From positions 178,326,501 through 178,390,500 of the forward strand of contig NC_135787.1 of NCBI RefSeq assembly GCF_051106095.1: a stretch of 64,000 nucleotides of DNA, written 5' to 3'. Below the pieces are notes generated by a model. It ran no database searches, was not told the origin of the DNA, and saw nothing but the letters and a program-made list of their open reading frames with translations. Shown piece after piece: positions 57,091-64,000 of the stretch (position 1 is the stretch's first letter; each line of letters begins with the position of its first letter). A program made the position numbers and the translations under genes. This stretch comes from Pogona vitticeps. Lineage: Eukaryota > Chordata > Lepidosauria > Squamata > Agamidae.

Positions 57091-58273
57091 GCCTAATATT
57101 CTTAAAACGAACCCAAGGCTTTCTGACTACAGCTCACCCAAGATATTTCCTAAGGGTAAAGCTGGCCCTGCTTGTAACACGTCAACAAAGCTGGAACTGA
57201 GTCACAAGTTGGCTGAAATCCAGTAGTAAGTCACAACTACAGTAGACCCATTGAATCAGTGGGGATTTGGTGAGTCAACTCTTTCATAAGTTCTATGGGC
57301 CTACTCTAGCTGTGACTTTCTACTGGATTTCAGTCACTGTTACCTTCATGAGGAATCACATTTAATCACACTCCTGGGCTACCTCTCTTAGGGTTTGTCC
57401 AGACAGGGTAAAAGGCCACACACATTCCTAGTTCTTGTTTATCCCTGTTAGCTGCAAAAGAGCAAGGTCTCAAATTCAAACTGCACTTTTAGTATTCACT
57501 TCTGTGAAGCCTCTTCTCTCCCAAGACAATCTTGCAATCCATAAAAATAAAAAAGAATTTTTTAAAATTTTCTTTTAAAATTCCACTTCTGCTCTGGAGC
57601 TTTCTTTCTAAAAAAATGTGTGTGGGGAGTGGGCTTTTGTTTGTTTGCTTGCTTGCTTGCTGTCAAAAGTGGGTTATTTCACTGGGCAGCAAGAGGATAG
57701 TTTATTTTAACTCATGAAATTGATGTAGTTTGACTCATTTCAGCATATGTGAACGCCACTGACGGGGTAGATTGTTTCTACACCACTCCTACTACTCACT
57801 GGTGTGCCTTCCGTCTCACTGGCCCCTGCTGCCAGTTACCTCTCCTTATCCAAAAGGCTTCTGTTTGTTTGTGTGTGTGTGTGTCCATCTGCAGTCCAAT
57901 CTATCTCTTATATTGACATAGTGATACACCAGTTTTGATTGCATCAATGTTAAAAACCCATATAGCTCCCTCAACTGATACACAAGACAGCTTAAAAATG
58001 GATTAAAAGTTTTCCGAAGAGGATGCACACACCAACAGAAATACCGTGTGACTACCACATGACTTTTACCTGATTTCAAAAATCCAATCCACCTCCCATT
58101 TTATTTTCATATTATAACCATATCCTTAGATGCTCTTCCTTGGACATATGCAATAAACGGGTGTATTTCTTCCACTTTAGTATTGTTTCACAAGCTCTTC
58201 TGCAGTCACAAGATTCAGGACAGGATAAAAGGAAGTTCTTTTTCATGTAATATACAGTATAGTTCGTCTACTG

Positions 58274-58405
58274 CAGTGATTCTTAACCTTTTTGAAAGAA
58301 ACGCCCCCTTGAGCCATTGAGGAAGTTATCATCGCCCCCCTCCCCGCGGTGATATCTTTATTTATTTATTTATTTATTTATTTATTTGTTTGTTTGTTTG
58401 TTTGT

Positions 58406-58437
<32 letters not shown>

Positions 58438-58817
58438 GACACTTAAATCCAATGACCCCTGAAAACAAAATTAAATTCCAAGAAAATGAAATGCCCCCCA
58501 AAAGTAACATTTAATGATTTAGTTGCAAGTGAATTTTAAGACGCAAAAAAAAATTATAAAAAGGGCATAAAAACAAATGCAGGAACTAAAAATTTCAAGA
58601 CAAAAAGTCTGAGGCTAAATTAAAATTGGCGGAAAATATATATTCATGCACACTGTAAAAAGGCTGCAGCCATTTTCACAGGTTTGGCTTGCTCCAGCGC
58701 CCCCCTACTGCCCCCTTCTGCTCCAGTGCCCCCACACCGCCCCTTTTCGTTCTACTGCCCCCCTGAAAAATGAAATCGCCCCCTGGGGGGCATTATCGCC
58801 CAGGTTAAGAACCACTG
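58274..58817. mobile_element. hAT non-autonomous element with perfect 8-bp target duplication
   Basis: GTCTACTG flanks both sides (58266-58273, 58818-58825). The ends CAGTGATTCTTAACCT and AGGTTAAGAACCACTG are inverted. The subterminal regions are rich in CGCCCCC on one strand. The interior holds a TTTA/TTTG repeat (58358-58437). No transposase frame. Confidence 0.88.
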
Positions 58818-59487
58818 GTCTACTGAAAACTGACTACCACAAGATGCTGTCTTCAACAGGGAAAACCTGATTCAGGGAGGTCAGGAAAGATACTGTAAGG
58901 CTACCAATGATTGCTAAACATAATGGGTTTATTACTTCTTGTATCAGACTAAGCCTGTTAATACCACCTGGTGGAGAAAATGGGCAGGAAGATGCTATGG
59001 GTCACGTTTTTTTGATTCATTAGCCAGAGGACAAGTGGACAAGTGAGCAAGCTGCCCACTGCACTCCCAATACCACATAAAGAATATAAGTGGACTGGCA
59101 GATTAATCTTAATTCAGCACTGATGATAAGGTAGCATCCTGCACAGTAGCTTAAGAAAGCAGGCTGGTGTAAGCAGTACAAGGGAGGCTGATACACAGCT
59201 CTCTCCTTGAATATCTTGTCACATCTTTGTGCTTCACAGCTATCTGGCACCTGATGTAGTTGCCTCACTCTGCTTAATGGTAAGGCCAACCTTGCATTGG
59301 AGATTTGCTTGGCTATAGTTGAGACAGGTCTTTGGCCTGATCCAGTAAGGCTGTTCTGATATTCTGGTGTTATCTGATGTCTATCTTCATTAACACAACT
59401 AGTGTAAGCCTTTCCTATGTAGCCTCAGATCTCCACCACCACATCTCTGAACCCAGAGTTGATCTGGGTTGACTTGATCTCTCAGCT

Positions 59488-59622
59488 CTGTAATTCCAAC
59501 CTTTGGTCCCCAGATGTTCTTGGACTACAGCTCCCAGAAATCCTGGCCAACAGAGCTAGCAGTGACGGTTTCTGGGAGTTTTAGTCCAAGAACATCTGGG
59601 GACCCAAGATTAGAATCCACAG
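59488..59622. mobile_element. Palindromic hAT-type MITE
   Basis: ccaacctttggtccccagat, gttcttggactacagctccc is mirrored by gggagttttagtccaagaac, atctggggacccaagatt. It is related to the element at 35308. Confidence 0.65.
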
Positions 59623-61312
59623 TCTTGGATGAATCCAACATCTGAACCTCTTAAAATCTAGGTTCACTATGGTAAGAAGTCAGATTTGTGTCCTGGCACC
59701 TCTCTCTTTTTTTTAACGAAGCACTGGGACTCCCTAGATGCCACTCTGAACTTATGCTATAAACAAAGAACACCAGTATCTCAGAATATTGAAAAGACAA
59801 AGAACCACTAAGACCAGGATGTAGATCTTCTGCCGTTCTATGAAACTCACTGGCTGAACTTTGATTTGTCTTTCTTTTTGATGGGCTCCCCATTTTTGAG
59901 CACTGAGGCTGCTAAGAAACTTTTGAGATGCTTCCTCCATAACTCACTCCTCAAAAGCTTCCACTTTTGACTGCTTGTGTGTTTGGCACTCACCTCTTCA
60001 AAGTACAGCACAGAAGCACCAGAGCAGGAGGGTACAAAAATATTCTGCGAGCTGTAGCTTACAGTGCTCAGCTTGTTATATCACTATAACTAACAGTCCT
60101 CTTTAGGAGGGAACTGAGTTACCCATTTCCAAAAACAAAGACACAATAAAAGGCAAACACATCATGTATCCTCATTCGCGATGGTGTGGGAGCATCTGAT
60201 CAAAGTTCAACAGCGCCCTGCAGAAAATGCCAATGAAGATGTCAACTAATGACATACTCACCTCTTTCCCAATGGCATTGTCTCCCTTGGCTTGTATCCA
60301 CGAGTAGCTCATGGACTGAGCTGGAGGGAGGACACCTACCTCCAAACTGCAGGGGGGGGCACTCAAACCATTCCACCTTTGATCGTATGTTTATGCTGAG
60401 AGTTCCCTTGGAATTCATCTTGAAAAACCCAAAGAGGCACCTACCTCCTTATTGAGGTCTCACATGAGCTCTTTTTGTGGTATCCGGGACAGCTGGAGGG
60501 AGCATCTGGCAGAAGCAATGCATGCTAAAGGGCCCCAATGGCAAGAGGAGAGTTTGAGCCTCCACCCCCTGCCATGAGCCTTCTGCTCTGTGATCCTCCC
60601 CATACTATTTGTCATTGCTAGTATTGACAAGCTGCTAATGAGCTTTGACCTTGTGTCTGTTCAAATCAACACTCCACGTGTGGGATTAAACTCTATTGGA
60701 GAAGGGGGGACAACACAAACAAACCACAAACTCATGTGCTATTGCAGCCATAGCCTGGAGAGGAAAGAATTCAAGGACATTCGAGTACATGAGGAAGGCA
60801 AAGGGAAACAGTGACAGAGCTGGAGCGGGATGCAAATTGCTAGAAAAACAGAGGTATTAGACTTTTTTTTTTTGGAATTTCTACCAACAGAGTGCTATGG
60901 CCTCATCACAGAAACTCAGAATCATAGAATAATTGAGTTGGAAGGACCCTATAAGGCCACTGAGTCCAAACCCTGCTCAATGCAGGAATCCAAATCAAAG
61001 CAGATCTGACAGATGGTTGCCCAATTTTTTTCTTGAATGCCTCTAGCTATGGAGTACTCGCCACCTTCTGAGGAAATTGGTTCTGTTGTCATACTGCTCT
61101 AACAGTTAAGATGTTTTTCCTAATACTCATCTCAAATCTAGTTTCCTGTAACTTGAGCCCATTATTATGTGTCCTGCACTCTGGGATGATCCAGAGCAGT
61201 TCCTGCCCCTCTTCTGTATGACTACCATTCAGGTACTGTATTTGAAAAGTGCTATCATATCTCCCTGCAGTCTTCTTTTCCCAAAGCTAAACATGTCCAG
61301 TTCTTTCAGTCT

Positions 61313-61628
61313 TTATTTATTTATTTACAGTGGGGTCTTGACTTGAGAACTTAATCCGTATTGGAAGGCGGTTCTCAAGTCAAAAAGTCTGTAAGTCAAG
61401 TCTCCATTGACCTACAGTGCACTGAAAACCAATTAATCCCGTAACAGGCCGTTTTTGTTCCATTTTGGTTTTTTTCTGGTCTGCAAGTCAAATCTCAGTC
61501 TGCAAGTCAAACCTAAATTTGCGGCCAGAGAAGTCTGTAACTCAAAAAGTCTGTAAGTCAAGCCGTCTGTAAGTCAAGGGTCCACTGTATTCCATTTATA
61601 CCCCGCCTATCTGGTCATATTGACCACT
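61313..61628 (-). repeat. L2-like 3' end inserted in CR1, itself split
   Basis: tttatttatttattta at the left is the simple-repeat tail, and ataccccgcctatctggtca, tattgaccactctg at the right is the inverse of the terminal motif at 28203. A Tigger-like element separates the two parts. Confidence 0.6.
61328..61587. mobile_element. Tigger-like MITE, copy E
   Basis: Ends CAGTGGGGTCTTGACTTGAG and AAGTCAAGGGTCCACTG with TA on both sides. It lies in the tail of the L2-like piece. Confidence 0.8.
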
Positions 61629-63527
61629 CTGTTTCCAGCCCCCTGATCATCCTTGTTCCATCCTCTGAAATCTGTGACTCTGGAGAAAGAAGTAACCATT
61701 GTGCAGACTGCTTTTGCTGATACTGACAAGCTGCTAATGAGCTGTGACCTGCTATTAGAGCTGGGGAGGGGAGAATCTCTTGGTTTTATTGTCTTAAGAA
61801 ATCTCTTATGCTTATTTCCAGAAGCCTCTAGACATAGCTTATACATTAGATTTTGGTTTCCATAACAGCTCTCATATAGAACCAGGGTACGCAAAAGATC
61901 CTTGCTGCAGGTTCACCCACTAGCATTTCCAGGTTCAGCCAGGGAAGACAGGAACCCAGCAAGCTTGCAGATAAACCAAATTCAACAGTACGTGATGAAT
62001 CTTGGCAGCTACAGTGTGTGAAATGACAGGATGTACAATATCTGGGCTGTGTCTTCATGCCCTTCATTTGTATTCATGTGTGTGCACAAATGTGAATGCA
62101 AGTGCATGAAGCACACTAGCCTGCCAACCGAATCTCTCCCAGCAGAAGTGACAGGGAAATGTCGTCTGCTGTATCAGAAGGTAGCAGGGCAAACAGGGCC
62201 CTCTTCCTTGTCCTTTTGCCCTTATCTTTGCCATCTGCTTCACTCTGCCTAATGGCAGGGCCTGTCTGGTTTTACAGGCTCCGTCTCAAGCCTTCTGAAT
62301 GCATACGACTCTGCCCCTCCTCTAGCTGTAACTTCCACAGAATGGGGAAAGGGCCTGAAGCTTCAAGAATGGCAAGCTAGATACGTACCCATCAATAAAA
62401 TTCTGAAAAGGTATACTAAAACAACAGAACAGCAAGTAAAATAAAATAACACCGTTTAGAAAGAGAAGGAACGTTGCTGTTAACGGGGAGCACTGGAGTT
62501 CATTCAGAGGTTTAGATTTAATTTCAAAACCATCCATCTGTGAGTTTCCAAAAGCACCCTTTCTTTCAATAGGTTCATGCCCAGTGGGAGCTCGCATCCC
62601 GATGCCACTAGGCTGTGAAATTTTCCATCTCAGGCCAGAGAGTCTTTTATGAGTGGATTGGAGATAAAAAGCCTGACAGCTCTTGGAAATTGCTAGCAAG
62701 CGCGGCATGATAGTCCTGAAAAATACATGGTTTTTGATCCCCATTTGTAGAAACAGGTACTTTTGTGGAAACAGTGCAATACACTGTCACCGCCTTTTCT
62801 GTTGGGTATCTTCAAACGGAATGAGTTTATGAGGTCCTGTGGATGAGTTTATTGCGGAAGGAAGACTACAGATGCTCTCAGAGGCTCTCAGAGGAAGCTT
62901 TTATGGTGCAATCGTCCTTTTATTGTGCCTAGAATCAAAGTTGGGGAAGTTACTTCTAAGACTAACAAATATAATAGCACACTGAAGTTACCCATAACTG
63001 AGCAGCAGGAGTGATGGACTAAAACTCCCAGAATTACTGTGAGGGGGTGCAGGCACACACCCCAGCGAGTCCTCTGGCCCCGGCACACAGGTAACAGGAA
63101 GCCAGGAAGAGTGGGTGTTGCTGCAAAATCAAGCCAGCTAGAGAGAGGGTCCCTGCAGCTGCAGGAGAGACAACATCTTGATGAGAGACAAGATGTGGGC
63201 CCATTGGTAATTAGAAACACAGTTCAATTGACTTAAGCATTAGTTAAATCAATTTATAAATTCCCAAGCACATGACGCATGGGTGAAATTGATTTATATG
63301 GACTGCAACAGGAGTTTCTTTTTTTTCAACTGACCAGAAGAGGCTTTTAAAATGCCCCACTTCTAAATCGATTCAATTCAATGCAGTTTTGTGGGTGTGA
63401 AAGCCACTCTCATTTTAATTTGTGCCTATGTGGATTTTGGGTGGTGGGGGCCCTGCCATTTCTCATTTTAAATGGTTTTTTTTTTTTGGTATGCATTCTT
63501 TCTTAAATGTTCATTGCTTCATGAATT

Positions 63528-63800
63528 ATGTATTCGCGAAGGCTTTAACGGCCAGGATCTAATGGTTGTTTTGGGTTTTTCGGGCTCTTTGGCCGTGTTC
63601 TGAAGGTTGTTCTTCCTAACGTTTCGCCAGTCTCTGTGGCTGGCATCTTCAGAGGAAATGAAGACATCTTCTTGGGAATGCTTGTGAGCACAGAGTGTGG
63701 TCCTCTGAAGATGCCGGCCACAGAGACTGGCGAAACGTTAGGAAGAACAACCTTCAGAACACGGCCAAAGAGCCCGAAAAACCCACAACAACCGCTTCAT
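63528..63800. mobile_element. Penelope-like element copy with inverted arms
   Basis: The left arm (63528-63655) and right arm (63700-63800) are near-perfect inverted copies around a spacer of about 45 bp. The arms contain gaaacgttaggaagaacaac, gaacacggccaaagagcccg and a gatgccggccacagagactg core. Hammerhead-ribozyme-like motifs are present in both arms. No reverse transcriptase frame is present. Confidence 0.65.
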
Positions 63801-64000
63801 GAATACATTAAGCATTGCAACCACCTACTCAATTTGGCCAAAGAAAGAGCTGATGGAGCAGCAGAAGTGGGCACACAGCTAATGGGGCTGTGACATGACT
63901 TGTGGGCCATTCCCCCCTCCCCAAAGAAGTAGCATCACAGAGAGGGGTGGAGGGGCTGAAACTCCTTTCCTGCCAAATACACTGGAAGCCTTCTCCCAAT

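Larger units (their letters stand above)
60918..61665 (-). repeat. CR1-family LINE 3' part, interrupted
   Basis: agaatcatagaataattgag, ttggaaggaccctataaggc starts the CR1 3' end in reverse. It continues to ttctttcagtc at about 61312 and resumes at tttccagccccctgatcatc, cttgtt from about 61629. The 316 bp between are later insertions. Confidence 0.8.

Noticed and set aside
62322-62744. 140-codon frame (-)
   Set aside because: No family resemblance and no conserved exon features; might be checked by RNA-seq but cannot be supported here.

Overview
This window is vertebrate nuclear DNA, most probably from a squamate reptile (a lizard is the best guess). It is AT-rich and intron-rich. It carries Bov-B (RTE), CR1, L2 and Penelope-like retroelements, tRNA-derived SINEs (one with a Bov-B-like 3' end and a CTTTAC tail, as in Sauria-type SINEs), hAT and Tigger-like short DNA transposons, and many long microsatellites. 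No bacterial, phage or CRISPR content is present.

The only protein-coding gene I can support lies on the minus strand and fills most of the window (832-45814). It is a 14-coding-exon SLC6 neurotransmitter:sodium symporter of the GABA transporter 1 (GAT1) type. All 14 exons join in frame with GT-AG introns into a 601-residue protein with ATG, stop, 12 predicted membrane helices and every GAT1 ion- and substrate-site residue I could check. By eye against remembered mammalian GAT1, about four fifths of the core residues match. That is too few for the very conserved true SLC6A1 of an amniote, so I read it as a GAT1 paralogue (slc6a1-like).

Layout: 1-831 is the 3' flank, with a poly(A) signal 7 bases after the stop. 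From 832 to 45814 are exons 14 to 1. The long introns 13, 7 and 1 are full of repeats: an inverted Penelope-like copy, a solo LTR, a Bov-B copy with an inverted 5' part, L2 and CR1 tails, hAT fold-back elements and a 5S rRNA-derived SINE. A 46-unit CA/TG tract sits against the exon 6 splice acceptor. From 45815 to 64000 is 5' flank and possible untranslated region with no recognisable gene. It holds an LTR with a Tigger-like insertion, a hAT element with perfect 8-bp duplications, a three-level CR1/L2/Tigger-like nest, and a second Penelope-like inverted copy with hammerhead-ribozyme-like motifs in both arms.

I found no clear new biological system. The observations most worth follow-up are the mammal-divergent GAT1 paralogue, its TG-repeat splice acceptor, and the ribozyme-like motifs.
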